Source of the DNA: JABDLO01 sp035327565
Lineage (GTDB): Bacteria > Bacteroidota > Bacteroidia > Chitinophagales > Saprospiraceae
Assembly: GCA_035327565.1 (NCBI GenBank)
Contig: DAOLDB010000019.1
Location: 1 to 64,000 of the forward strand
DNA: 64,000 nucleotides
Reading direction: 5' to 3'
The notes beneath the pieces were generated by a model that did not search any database, was not told the DNA's origin, and was given only the letters and a program-made list of their open reading frames with translations. Positions within the stretch are counted from its first letter, which is position 1; each line of letters starts with the position of its first letter. A program made the position numbers and the translations under genes. Below, piece after piece: positions 53,417 to 62,395 of the stretch.

Positions 53417-56400
53417 ATGAATAAAAAAAAGATGTTGAAAAAAATCCTTCGGATCGGCGCATATATGATGGGAGGGTTACTCATCGCATTGATTCTCCTT
53501 CCCTTCGTTTTTGAAAAGGAAATCAAAGAAGGATTGAAAAAAGCCTTGAATGATTCTTTGTATGCAAATGTCGATTTCAATGATATTTCACTTTCTCTGA
53601 TTCGCAATTTCCCAAAAGCCAGATTGACCATCCACGAATTGAAAGTGGATGGAATCGATACATTCTCAAACATTCCATTACTTCATGCCGAAAAAACCAT
53701 CGTGGAATTTGGTCTGTTATCTTTATTCAAAAAAAATACACCCTATACCATACACAAGGTAACCATTGACCGTCCTTATCTCAATCTTATAATACTTGAC
53801 GACGCAAGTACTGCCAATTATCTGATTGCCCAGGAAGAGGAAAGTGAAGTTGAGTATACCATCCAGCTTGACCAATATAGAATAAGAAATGGTTCATTGC
53901 ATTTTAAAAGTTATGCCAATGGACTTGCTCTTCATGCTGAAAACATCAGCCACCAGGGTAAAGGGGCATTTACCCAGGACATTTTTGATCTGGTCACCAA
54001 AACCCATAGTTCTGAATTGTCTGTAACCTATGGAGGTCTTCCTATTTTACACCGTATTGACGCACATTGGGATGCTGTATTACACATTGACCTGCCAGCC
54101 TCTACCTATACTTTCAAAGAAAGTACTCTTTTACTGAATGAATTGCCCGTCCAATTGGATGGTTTTGTAACTGTACTGGAGCAAAGTATGGTAATGGATT
54201 TGAAAATCGAATCCAGGGAAGCTCAGTTTTCCAAAATATTTTCAATCGTACCCTATGTTTATACTGATGATTTTAAAGATGCATCCATTTCCGGGGAAGG
54301 GAATATTTCCGCTTTCATTAATGGAGTTTACAATGATGAAAATGGACAATATCCCCATTTCAACTTTAAAGTGAATGTGAATGACGGTGAAGTGAGGTAT
54401 AAAAGTTTGCCCAGGCAAATCAAGGATATTTTTATAAATGCCGAAATAGGAAATCTTCCTGCCAATCCCCTCAAAATGAAAGCAGATATACCATTTTTCC
54501 GTTTCAGAATGGATCAGGATTATTTTGATGGTAGATTTTTATTTATCGGGTCTGCTGAGGATGGACAAGTGGATATGGGCATTCGTGCCAATGTGGAATT
54601 AAAAAACTGGCAGGAAGCATTTCCAATGGAACCGGGTACAGAAATCAAAGGGAAATTGCATTCCGATCTTATTTTAAAATCTACTTTGGCGGATATTGAA
54701 AAGCAAAATTTTAAGAATATTGTTTTTAAAGGAAATGTCAATATCCAGGACTTTCTATGGCGAGTCAAACATCAATCGGACATCCGGCTTCAAAATTTTC
54801 AATTGACCGCTGCACCGGATAAAGCTGAAATAAGCATTCAAGGATTGGCACATCCGGCGTTTGACCTCAATGCGAAGGCAGAATGGTACCATCCTTTACA
54901 ATGGATGGCAGAAAATGGTATTATACATCTTAAGGGTCAATTGGAAAGTCAGAAAATCAACCTCAATACGCTTGCAACAACTGAAAGTCAGGAGACAGCC
55001 TCTTCCACATCTTCTTTTGAAAAAGGAATGATTTTTCCAGACCTGGATATCGCATTGGACGCTAAAATCAATGAACTGAATAGCGGTTCCTATACACTCA
55101 ACTATGTAACATTTTCAGGAAATCTGAAAAATGATGTATTTACCCTCAATGAAGCATCCATGATGCATGCTGACAGTGACATAAAAATCAAAGGAAGCAT
55201 AAATGGCTGGCAATCCTGGCTGACCAATGATGGGGTCCTCCATGGACAGCTTGATATTTCTTCATCCAAATTAGATCTAAACCCATTTCTGATTGATAAT
55301 ACAGCTCCATCCGGAGAAGAAGTTCATTTTGAAATACCTGGAAACCTCGATCTAAAATTGACTGCCGGTATAGATGAATTAAAATACAGTAATTTTGCTA
55401 TCAAAGGACTTCATGGCCGGCTGGATATAGAAGAAAGTACCGCTTACCTATCCAATCTTGAAGGGAATGTATTAGGCGGAAAGTTTCAATTCGAAGGAAT
55501 GTATTCCACTCAAAATACCACACAGCCTGCTTTTAATGTCAAAATGGATCTTTCAACTATTGGATTTAAAGAATCATTCAATGCTTTCAACACCATGCAG
55601 GCTTTGGCGCCAGTATCTCAATATATTGACGGGCTTTTCAATACCACTTTGGTATTGGAAGGTCAGCTTAATGAAAAAATGATGCCGGTGTTACCCACAT
55701 TGAATGCATCGGGATATCTGGAAACTCTCAATGGACGAATATCCGGCATACCCCCTATGGAACGACTTGCGCAATCGTTGGGAGTCAACAAAGTGGCTAA
55801 CTGGACTATTCAGAATACCCGCAATTGGTTTGAAGTGGTCAACGGTATGGTTGAACTGAAAGAAAAAACTTTTGATTTAGGTGAAAATGTCACTTTGGGT
55901 ATAAGAGGAAAACATGGATTAGGGCGAGAATTGGACTACTACTTCCAGGTCGCGTTACCACGTGATTATTTACGAAAAAATCCAGTGACAGGAGCCCTTG
56001 AAGCCGGTTTGTCACAATTGGAAAAAGAGGCAGTAAGGTACGGTATACAGATTGATCAGGGTGAGTATCTGATAGTAGATATTAAAATGACAGGAAGCAT
56101 GAGTAATCCACAATTTAAAATTACACCTTCTGGAAAATCCAAAGTAAAAATTGATGATGCCATCAAATCTGAACTTGCCAATAAAGAAGCTGAACTTCGT
56201 GATATTGCAGAAGCAACTCAAAAAAAAGTAATTGACACCCTTGAAAAGGCCAGAGATAAAATGCTGGATAGTTTACAGGCAATGGGAAACCAAAAAGTGA
56301 AAGAAGTCCGGGACAGCCTTGAGCGGTTGATAGAAAAAGAAAGACAAGCTATTCTCGATTCGTTGAAGAAAAAAACAGGATTTGACCAGATTGGAGTGCC

Positions 56401-56503
56401 CTCCCTGGATAGCCTTCAGTTGAAAAAACCTAAAGAAGTAGAAGACATAAAGGATAAGATTCAGCAATGGAATCCATTACGGAAAAAATCAGGCGGAGGT
56501 TAA
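53417..56503 (+). CDS. AsmA-like family protein (inner-membrane anchored)
   Basis: 1028 aa. An N-terminal membrane helix (about residues 10-30, RIGAYMMGGLLIALILLPFV) is followed by the AsmA N-terminal segment (NVDFNDISLSLIRNFPKARL) and a long repetitive beta region typical of the AsmA/TamB/DUF748 group. The end holds the AsmA_2-like block (SGRISGIPPMERLAQSLGVN-like, QVALPRDYLRKNPVTGALEA) and a charged coiled coil (about 910-1010). Such proteins bridge inner and outer membranes and are linked to lipid transport and envelope integrity. Monocistronic. Confidence 0.83.
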   Translation: MNKKKMLKKILRIGAYMMGGLLIALILLPFVFEKEIKEGLKKALNDSLYANVDFNDISLSLIRNFPKARLTIHELKVDGIDTFSNIPLLHAEKTIVEFGLLSLFKKNTPYTIHKVTIDRPYLNLIILDDASTANYLIAQEEESEVEYTIQLDQYRIRNGSLHFKSYANGLALHAENISHQGKGAFTQDIFDLVTKTHSSELSVTYGGLPILHRIDAHWDAVLHIDLPASTYTFKESTLLLNELPVQLDGFVTVLEQSMVMDLKIESREAQFSKIFSIVPYVYTDDFKDASISGEGNISAFINGVYNDENGQYPHFNFKVNVNDGEVRYKSLPRQIKDIFINAEIGNLPANPLKMKADIPFFRFRMDQDYFDGRFLFIGSAEDGQVDMGIRANVELKNWQEAFPMEPGTEIKGKLHSDLILKSTLADIEKQNFKNIVFKGNVNIQDFLWRVKHQSDIRLQNFQLTAAPDKAEISIQGLAHPAFDLNAKAEWYHPLQWMAENGIIHLKGQLESQKINLNTLATTESQETASSTSSFEKGMIFPDLDIALDAKINELNSGSYTLNYVTFSGNLKNDVFTLNEASMMHADSDIKIKGSINGWQSWLTNDGVLHGQLDISSSKLDLNPFLIDNTAPSGEEVHFEIPGNLDLKLTAGIDELKYSNFAIKGLHGRLDIEESTAYLSNLEGNVLGGKFQFEGMYSTQNTTQPAFNVKMDLSTIGFKESFNAFNTMQALAPVSQYIDGLFNTTLVLEGQLNEKMMPVLPTLNASGYLETLNGRISGIPPMERLAQSLGVNKVANWTIQNTRNWFEVVNGMVELKEKTFDLGENVTLGIRGKHGLGRELDYYFQVALPRDYLRKNPVTGALEAGLSQLEKEAVRYGIQIDQGEYLIVDIKMTGSMSNPQFKITPSGKSKVKIDDAIKSELANKEAELRDIAEATQKKVIDTLEKARDKMLDSLQAMGNQKVKEVRDSLERLIEKERQAILDSLKKKTGFDQIGVPSLDSLQLKKPKEVEDIKDKIQQWNPLRKKSGGG

Positions 56504-56596
56504 TGATTGAAAAACAGGTATTCTTAGTTTAATCTTTACATTAGTTCGAAGCTTTACAAAAATAATTACCTCGCATTCCACTTTCAAATAAAAAGG

Positions 56597-57268
56597 ATGA
56601 TCATGTCAAAGCCTTTGAGAAAAAGAATTACATACTACACCGATTTGGAAGAACAACTCAATGTCATTACTCACGGTCTGGGCATGATGATCAGTCCATT
56701 GGCATGTGTACTTTTAATCCTCAAGGCATTAGAATACAATTACATTTGGGCGATCATCAGCTTCCCGGTATTTGGGATCAGTATGGCCACATTATATACT
56801 GCCTCTACATTATATCATAATGCCAGCAATATAAAAACCCGGTTCCGGTTGAATATATTTGACCATGCTGCCATTTACGTATTGATCGCAGGTACCTATA
56901 CCCCTTTTGCATTGGTTACCTTACATGGCCCATTAGGCTGGACAATTTTCGGTATCATCTGGGCGCTTGCTGTTACGGGTATCATTCTCAAAGTATTTTA
57001 TATCGGAAGATATGATGTCTTGTCGACTCTCATGTATGTAGGTATGGGTTGGCTGGTGGTTTTTTCTTATAACAGTCTGGCCGAAAACCTATCTTCCGGT
57101 GGCTTAACCTGGGTGATTGCCGGCGGAATTTCCTATACTGTGGGGGCCGTCATTTATTTACTCCGGAGAATGCCTTTTAACCATACGGTTTTTCATGTCT
57201 TTGTTCTTAGTGGAAGCTTCTGCCATTTTATGGCTGTATATTTTCATGTGATACCACCCATCAAGTAA
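56597..57268 (+). CDS. Hemolysin III family (PAQR) membrane protein
   Basis: 223 aa, about seven membrane helices. PAQR motifs: EEQLNVITHGLG, a Ser/His set in STLYHNASN with FDHAAIYVLIAGTYTPF, and HVFVLSGSFCHFMAVYFHV near the end, giving the metal-binding residues of the group. HlyIII proteins are membrane hydrolase-like; haemolysis itself is an old label. ATG at 56603 is an equal start choice. It overlaps the convergent DUF721 gene by 8 bases. Confidence 0.9.
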   Translation: MIMSKPLRKRITYYTDLEEQLNVITHGLGMMISPLACVLLILKALEYNYIWAIISFPVFGISMATLYTASTLYHNASNIKTRFRLNIFDHAAIYVLIAGTYTPFALVTLHGPLGWTIFGIIWALAVTGIILKVFYIGRYDVLSTLMYVGMGWLVVFSYNSLAENLSSGGLTWVIAGGISYTVGAVIYLLRRMPFNHTVFHVFVLSGSFCHFMAVYFHVIPPIK

Positions 57269-57572
57269 TGATGACCTCTCTGACCATATCAGTGCCTAAT
57301 TTGGCATTCATAAGTTCGGCAATTTTTTGCTTTGACATACTTAATTCCTGACGAAGGGTAGAAGACGTAAGATAAATTCGTAAAGTTCCTTTTGAAAATT
57401 GTACCCTTTTAGTATAAGAGAATATAGTAGGACCCATCTGCTCTTTCCATATATTCTTCACCACATTGGAGGTATACCGGGTAGATAATTTTTGTTGGGA
57501 TTTGAAAAATGATTGTATAGCATCTGCCATAGACTGGTCATTTTTCTTTACTATATTTAAGTGTACCTTCAT
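57261..57572 (-). CDS. DUF721 / DciA-like protein
   Basis: 103 aa from the ATG at 57572 (MKVHLNIVKKNDQSMADAIQ); a Met at 57530 would give a shorter 89 aa form, and upstream starts overlap recF more. The core (NVVKNIWKEQMGPTIFSYTK, KGTLRIYLTSSTLRQELSMS) matches DUF721, whose best-known member DciA helps load the replicative helicase DnaB. Encoded right after recF with overlap, a common Bacteroidota arrangement. Confidence 0.8.
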   Translation of the reverse strand: MKVHLNIVKKNDQSMADAIQSFFKSQQKLSTRYTSNVVKNIWKEQMGPTIFSYTKRVQFSKGTLRIYLTSSTLRQELSMSKQKIAELMNAKLGTDMVREVIIT

Positions 57573-58662
57573 GAATGACAAAGATACGATATTGTGATGA
57601 GATCCTGTCAAGCAGATCAGGAATTGTTAGCACATCTTTATCTGAAATGAAAATTTGTCCAAAATCTTTGTTCTGTAGAATTTCAAGTAAAAACGATACC
57701 CTTTCAGCGTCCAATTTATCAAAAATATCATCTAAAATCAACACCGGACTCCTGCCAAGATACTCTTTCATTTTCATAAATTGAGCAAGTTTCAATGCCA
57801 TAACAAACGACTTGAGCTGTCCCTGTGAGCCAAATGGCTTAACCGGCTCACCATTCATGATCAGATCGAGATCATCTTTATGGACTCCTGCATGAGTTCT
57901 TCCCATAATCCTGTCCTTCTCCAGGTTTTCAGCGAATAATTCGGAAAAGGACTTTTTGTCCAACTGCGATCGATATTCAACTTTACATTCTTCACGACCC
58001 CCTGAGATTTTTTGGTACATTATCGTGAATACAACAGACAATTCACCCGCCAGCTGCTTCCTTTTTTGATATATGTAATGCGCCGGATTAATCATTTGTA
58101 CCGACAGTGCCTCCAACAAATCTTTATCAAAATATCTTCCTTCCTGAAAACTTTTTAATAATGCATTCCTCTGACGAAGCAACCTATTGTAGGATACCAT
58201 AGCTTCAGTGTATTTCTTATCCACCTGAATCAAAGTCTGATTCATCAGATTGCGTCTTTCTTCGCTTCCTTCCAACAGATTGTGTATATCCATTGGCGCT
58301 ATCATCACACAGGGAAACCTTCCAACATGCTCCGACAGACTCCCCGATTTTTTCCCTCCTACACTGATTTCTTTCACCTGACCAGGTATCACTTTACAGA
58401 CCACTTTCTCTGCAGCACCATCATTGATAACTTCAGATTCAATCCTGAAAAACTCCAATCCATGACTGACCACATTCCGGTCTCCGGCTGCAAAATAACT
58501 TTTACCCAAACAAGTATAATACAACGCATCCAGCAGATTGGTTTTCCCCATCCCATTCATCCCTAATACAGCATTCCATTTTTTATGAAATTTCAGTTGA
58601 ATGGAATGCAAATTTTTAAAATTCACCAATTTGATAGAATCGATAAAGTAATCTGTCCTCAT
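57538..58662 (-). CDS. recF: DNA replication and repair protein RecF
   Basis: 374 aa from the ATG at 58662 (MRTDYFIDSIKLVNFKNL); the open upstream frame adds an unrelated 30-residue leader. SMC-like ATPase that acts with RecO/RecR at gaps. Walker A GMNGMGKT (34-41), signature region with FGSQGQLKSFVMALKLAQF and Walker B VLILDDIFDKLDAERV. The conserved HAGVHKDDLDL is present. Overlaps the DUF721 gene by 35 bases. Confidence 0.95.
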   Translation of the reverse strand: MRTDYFIDSIKLVNFKNLHSIQLKFHKKWNAVLGMNGMGKTNLLDALYYTCLGKSYFAAGDRNVVSHGLEFFRIESEVINDGAAEKVVCKVIPGQVKEISVGGKKSGSLSEHVGRFPCVMIAPMDIHNLLEGSEERRNLMNQTLIQVDKKYTEAMVSYNRLLRQRNALLKSFQEGRYFDKDLLEALSVQMINPAHYIYQKRKQLAGELSVVFTIMYQKISGGREECKVEYRSQLDKKSFSELFAENLEKDRIMGRTHAGVHKDDLDLIMNGEPVKPFGSQGQLKSFVMALKLAQFMKMKEYLGRSPVLILDDIFDKLDAERVSFLLEILQNKDFGQIFISDKDVLTIPDLLDRISSQYRIFVIHEGTLKYSKEK

Positions 58663-58727
58663 AACCGCCAAAATAAACCAATTAATTGTTATGTAATCCA
58701 CTTTGTAACCAATGGGCAGATCATTTT

Positions 58728-58850
58728 CTTTTGGGCATACCCCTTCCCGCATGGCGGTCGGGTCGCTATGATCAAGGCCTGGCCCTCATTACACTATGTT
58801 CCATTCGGGCTGGCTCCATTCTGTCGCCACCTTTCACAGCGCTTATGCAA
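58728..58850. repeat. GC-rich intergenic island, candidate dispersed repeat
   Basis: About 57% GC by direct count over 120 bases, in AT-rich surroundings. It contains GGGCATACCCC and GCGGTCGGGTCGC-type blocks and a translated word PHGGRVAMIKAWP that resembles recurrent junk frames in Bacteroidota intergenic repeats (from memory, not verified). Only one copy lies in this window. The remaining 58663-59035 interval holds the pdhA -7 element and nothing else seen. Confidence 0.45.
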
Positions 58851-58964
58851 AGGAATATCAGAAAATCAACATACCAAAACGCATAGATTCATTCATACAT
58901 ATTAATATACAGCAAATCCCTAAAAGTGATGCGAACAATTTATTTTAAAAAGAGTTAAATCTAT

Positions 58965-58978
58965 ACCGGTTTTCCGGT
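58965..58978 (+). promoter_or_regulatory. Short inverted repeat before pdhA
   Basis: ACCGG-TTTT-CCGGT, directly upstream of the pdhA -7 element (58989) where a -33 TTTG would be expected; a regulator site is possible. Confidence 0.35.
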
Positions 58979-58988
58979 TATGGCTTTG

Positions 58989-58996
58989 TAAATTTG
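58989..58996 (+). promoter_or_regulatory. Candidate -7 element of pdhA
   Basis: TAAATTTG followed by CATC, a full TAnnTTTG match about 40 bases before the ATG at 59036. No TTTG at the right distance. Confidence 0.45.
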
Positions 58997-59035
58997 CATC
59001 CACCTAACAGGTAATTAATAGCTTATAAAAACAGG

Positions 59036-60076
59036 TTGAGCATGTCGGAAACCATCATACAAGAAAAAACTCCTACAAGGAAGAAAAAGATTCAGTACAA
59101 TAAAGAGACCTATCTGACCTGGTATGAAACTATGTTGAGGATCCGGCGTTTTGAAGAACGGACCTTGATGGCATATTCTCAACAAAAAATAAGAGGCTTT
59201 TGCCATGTTTACATAGGTCAGGAAGCCATTGCTGCAGGGTTGGTGACTGCATTACGACCTGAAGACAAGGTAGTTACCGCATACCGCCAACATGGCATCG
59301 CCCTGGCCAGAGGATTATCTTCCAGAAGCTGTATGGCTGAACTATTCGGAAAAGTAACAGGCTGTGTAAAAGGAAAGGGAGGCAGTATGCATTTCTTTTC
59401 TGCTGCGCACAATTACTTTGGAGGCAATGGCATTGTAGGCGCTCAAATACCTATCGGAACAGGTATTGGACTAGCAGAGCAATATAGAGGTACTGACCTT
59501 ATTTCAGTAACGATGTTTGGAGACGGTGCTGCGCGGCAGGGTGCACTTCATGAGTCATTTAATATGGCTATGACCTGGAAACTACCGGTACTCTACATTT
59601 GTGAAAATAATGGATACGCCATGGGCACTTCTGTTGCTAGAACCAGCAATGTCATCGACCTTTCCAAGCTGGGTATGGCATATGATATGCCTTCAGAATC
59701 TGTAGATGGTATGAGTCCGGAAGCCTGCCATGAAGCCATAACCCGTGCGGCCAACCACATCCGTGCAGGCAAAGGCCCTTATTATCTCGACATTAAAACT
59801 TATCGTTACAGGGGTCATTCCGTTTCTGATCCTGCTAAATACAGAACTAAAGAAGAGCTTGAAAACTATAAACAAAAAGATCCCCTCCTCGTCACTGAGG
59901 AAAAAATTCTGAATGAAAAAATTGCCAATGATGAAGAATTAAATAAAATCCAGGATGCAATAAAAAATGAAATCCAGGATGCTATAGATTTCGCCGAAAA
60001 CAGCGATTGGCCATTACCCTCTGATCTTTATGAGTACAATTATGTTCAGGAAGATTATCCTTTTATCATGGACTAA
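59036..60076 (+). CDS. pdhA: Pyruvate dehydrogenase E1 component, alpha subunit
   Basis: 346 aa. Decarboxylates pyruvate with thiamine diphosphate in the PDH complex. Seen: YETMLRIRRFEERTLMAYSQ, RGFCHVYIGQEAIAAGL, KGKGGSMHFFSAAHNYFGG, TPP motif from about residue 162 (GDGAARQG) to CENNGYAMGT, and the phospho-loop region with YRYRGHSVSDPAKYR. This is the alpha2beta2 form; the beta subunit gene is not adjacent. Start could also be the ATG at 59042. ychF follows after 50 bases. Confidence 0.94.
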   Translation: MSMSETIIQEKTPTRKKKIQYNKETYLTWYETMLRIRRFEERTLMAYSQQKIRGFCHVYIGQEAIAAGLVTALRPEDKVVTAYRQHGIALARGLSSRSCMAELFGKVTGCVKGKGGSMHFFSAAHNYFGGNGIVGAQIPIGTGIGLAEQYRGTDLISVTMFGDGAARQGALHESFNMAMTWKLPVLYICENNGYAMGTSVARTSNVIDLSKLGMAYDMPSESVDGMSPEACHEAITRAANHIRAGKGPYYLDIKTYRYRGHSVSDPAKYRTKEELENYKQKDPLLVTEEKILNEKIANDEELNKIQDAIKNEIQDAIDFAENSDWPLPSDLYEYNYVQEDYPFIMD

Positions 60077-60126
60077 CCCATAATCATGATCCTATTCATT
60101 TACCACCCCTTTGAATAAATACTGAC

Positions 60127-61224
60127 ATGTCGTTAAAATGTGGAATTGTCGGTCTTCCCAATGTGGGAAAATCTACACTTTTCAATGCACTTACAGCTGC
60201 TAAAGCGCTTGCAGCCAATTACCCCTTTGCTACCAAAGAACCCAATATAGGTGTCATTACGGTCCCTGACCCGCGGTTGGAAAAACTGGCATCTTTGGTA
60301 AAACCTCAGCGAGTGGTACCTACAACCGTAGAGATTCTGGATATTGCCGGATTAATCAAAGGTGCTAGCAAAGGAGAAGGGCTGGGCAATCAATTCCTGG
60401 CCAATATCAGGGAAGTTGATGCCATCATTCATGTAATTCGATGTTTTGACAATGACAATGTGGTGCATGTAGATGGAAATGTAGACCCCGTAAGAGATAA
60501 AGAAATCATCGATATGGAGCTCATTCTGAAGGATATTGATACGGTGGATAAGCGGGTAGAAAAATTGCGAAAACAGGCCAAAAGCGGACATAAAGAGGAT
60601 GTGAAAAAATTGGATGCTGCTGTAGCCATCCGCCACCATCTGGAAAAAGGTTTTCCGGCACGCACCTATAAAGTCCCGGTTGATATTCAGGAAATTTTTC
60701 AGGAATTATACCTTTTGACGGCCAAACCTGTAATGTACGTATGCAATGTTGACGAAACGTCAGTGAACAAAGGCAATGATCATACCGTCGCATTGCAAAA
60801 AGCCCTTGAAAATGAAAATGCGCAAATGTTATTTATCTGTGCCGGAATTGAAGCAGAGATCGCTGAGCTCGATGACCCTGATGAAAGAATGGAATTTGTA
60901 AAGGAAATGGGATTGGAAGAGCCAGGGGTAAACCGGGTAATCCGCTCAGCATACCGACTATTAAATCTGATTACCTACTTCACTGCCGGTGAAAAAGAGG
61001 TGCGTGCCTGGACTGTAAGAGAGGGTACCAAAGCTCCGGGAGCAGCGGGAGTCATTCATACCGATTTTGAAAAAGGGTTTATTCGGGCCGAAGTAATTCA
61101 TTATGAAGACTTTGTTCGTTTCGGCTCAGAAGCTGCAGTAAAGGAATCCGGAAAGATGAATGTTGAAGGAAGAGAATACGTAGTCCGTGACGGAGATGTC
61201 ATGCATTTCCGGTTTAATGTGTGA
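60127..61224 (+). CDS. ychF: Redox-regulated ATPase YchF (OLA1 family)
   Basis: 365 aa. Obg-family NTPase that prefers ATP and binds ribosomes. Seen: P-loop GLPNVGKS (9-16), NYPFATKEPNIGVI, G3 in DIAGLIKGASKGEGLGNQFL, G4-like CNVDE in place of NKxD (typical of YchF), coiled-coil insert, and the C-terminal TGS domain (FTAGEKEVRAWTVREGTKAP, ending DGDVMHFRFNV). Single gene; a 22-bp palindrome follows the stop. Confidence 0.97.
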   Translation: MSLKCGIVGLPNVGKSTLFNALTAAKALAANYPFATKEPNIGVITVPDPRLEKLASLVKPQRVVPTTVEILDIAGLIKGASKGEGLGNQFLANIREVDAIIHVIRCFDNDNVVHVDGNVDPVRDKEIIDMELILKDIDTVDKRVEKLRKQAKSGHKEDVKKLDAAVAIRHHLEKGFPARTYKVPVDIQEIFQELYLLTAKPVMYVCNVDETSVNKGNDHTVALQKALENENAQMLFICAGIEAEIAELDDPDERMEFVKEMGLEEPGVNRVIRSAYRLLNLITYFTAGEKEVRAWTVREGTKAPGAAGVIHTDFEKGFIRAEVIHYEDFVRFGSEAAVKESGKMNVEGREYVVRDGDVMHFRFNV

Positions 61225-61246
61225 GAATCTTAATCATACATCCTGT

Positions 61247-61268
61247 TTTTCTCTATATATAGAGAAAA
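61247..61268. repeat. 22-bp perfect palindrome after ychF
   Basis: TTTTCTCTATA / TATAGAGAAAA, perfect and without a loop, 23 bases after the ychF stop. It could form a weak AT-rich terminator or be a protein site. No T-run follows directly. Confidence 0.6.
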
Positions 61269-61394
61269 TGAATACATAATATTTTACTTTAGCCATAAGA
61301 ATATAATCAATTTATATTGAATTGATTAATGAATATAATTGATTCTCAGTGTTTATACAGATTCATTTTTTTTATATAATTTTTCTTTATAATA

Positions 61395-61425
61395 TTTGGA
61401 AAATTAAAAAATACATATAAATTTG
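61395..61425 (+). promoter_or_regulatory. Promoter of the candidate small RNA
   Basis: TTTG (61395-61398), 19 bp, TAAATTTG (61418-61425): a full match to both Bacteroidota elements, one of the two best in the window. Expected start near 61432. Confidence 0.6.
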
Positions 61426-61431
61426 TATTAT

Positions 61432-61518
61432 ATATACTATTTATTAGTATTCTCAGTTTTCGTCTAATTCATTAAGGTTATGATTGGCAACTCTTCTCAG
61501 GGGTTGCCACTCTTTTTT
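61432..61518 (+). ncRNA. Candidate small RNA, not recognised
   Basis: About 87 nt between a consensus promoter (61395-61425) and an intrinsic terminator (61486-61518). Near the 5' end TACTA/TAGTA can pair; the middle is single-stranded (CTCAGTTTTCGTCTAATTC). It matches no RNA family I know. A short frame from ATG 61480 into the terminator is probably chance. Boundaries are predicted. Confidence 0.45.
61486..61518 (+). terminator. Intrinsic terminator of the candidate small RNA
   Basis: Arms GGCAACTC (61486-61493) and GGGTTGCC (61501-61508), one G-T pair, 7-base loop, then ACTCTTTTTT. Good intrinsic terminator form, 260 bases beyond ychF, so it more likely ends a local transcript. Confidence 0.7.
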
Positions 61519-62395
61519 ATTATTATCCTCTTTTGAGCTTTTATATGTCAGGTTTTAAGTCCAGTATGCGATTGTGAATCAGCAGTGGAAAGAGTACTTA
61601 AACTCTGATTATGCAATAGAACTTCTCGATGAGGATTCAAGTGGTAATTTAGCCCGTTGTTTATCATCCTCCAGATTAAATCAGTGATTTTGTGAATGAG
61701 CAGTAGTAAACACTTTGATGATTAAACAAAATCAAGCCAAACGACTTATTTTGACACCATTTGAAGCCGTAATAGATTTTTATTGAATAATCCGGGTTAT
61801 ATCCAGAACCATGAAGATATAGTGGTGTTAAGCCACATTTTGGAGAGTGGGTAGTGGATTGTAGGCAATAAGACAACATCAGGGAAGTAAACATTTCCAG
61901 GCCTATTCATCACATTCAATGCGATCAGTGTTGCTGTCAAGAAGTTGTAAGGTTACAATCCTTTCAGGGTTATTGTCAGTGCTTTCATTCGGAGTTATTA
62001 TCATGTCACTTCTGCGAGATTAGGTCAGTGGTGGGAGAAAAAGTCAGAGAATCTATTAATCTATTTCTCAATGGATTAATCCTGATATTTAAATCGTGTA
62101 GATTCCAACCTTTAGGGTGATTTTTAACCTGCAGAATGGGTTTGAGGGTACTATGAAAAACTGGAAGTCTTAATTCAAAAGAAAAAGATATGTAATTCCC
62201 TTTCGCAGATTTTCGGTACCAGACTTTTTTACTTATTTTATTGTAGATTATAGAATGCAATGAATCTGATTGAAATTATACAAAAACTATTAGATTCAAC
62301 AAAGCGAAATAGTTACATTTGATTAATATAGTTACTGTGTATAGAAACTGTATAGTTCTCATTTCAATGGATGGGTTTCAAATTAATTAGTATCG

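Larger units (their letters stand above)
61225..62395. other. 1.17 kb gene-free interval
   Basis: No convincing protein gene. It holds the palindrome at 61247-61268, a candidate sRNA unit at 61395-61518, two similar 20-base words (61573 and 61691, 16 of 20 matching), and a TACATTTG -7-like element at 62314-62321 ahead of the serine hydrolase gene. Two minus-strand frames of 72 and 84 codons have no recognisable features. Confidence 0.5.

Noticed and set aside
58585..58905. 106-codon plus-strand frame across the recF start and GC-rich island
   Set aside because: Antisense to the recF 5' end; the readable PHGGRVAMIKAWP stretch comes from the GC-rich element, not from a protein family.
61676..62260. 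Two minus-strand frames of 72 and 84 codons in the gene-free interval
   Set aside because: No signal peptide, domain, conserved motif or plausible start context; composition matches translated AT-rich intergenic DNA.
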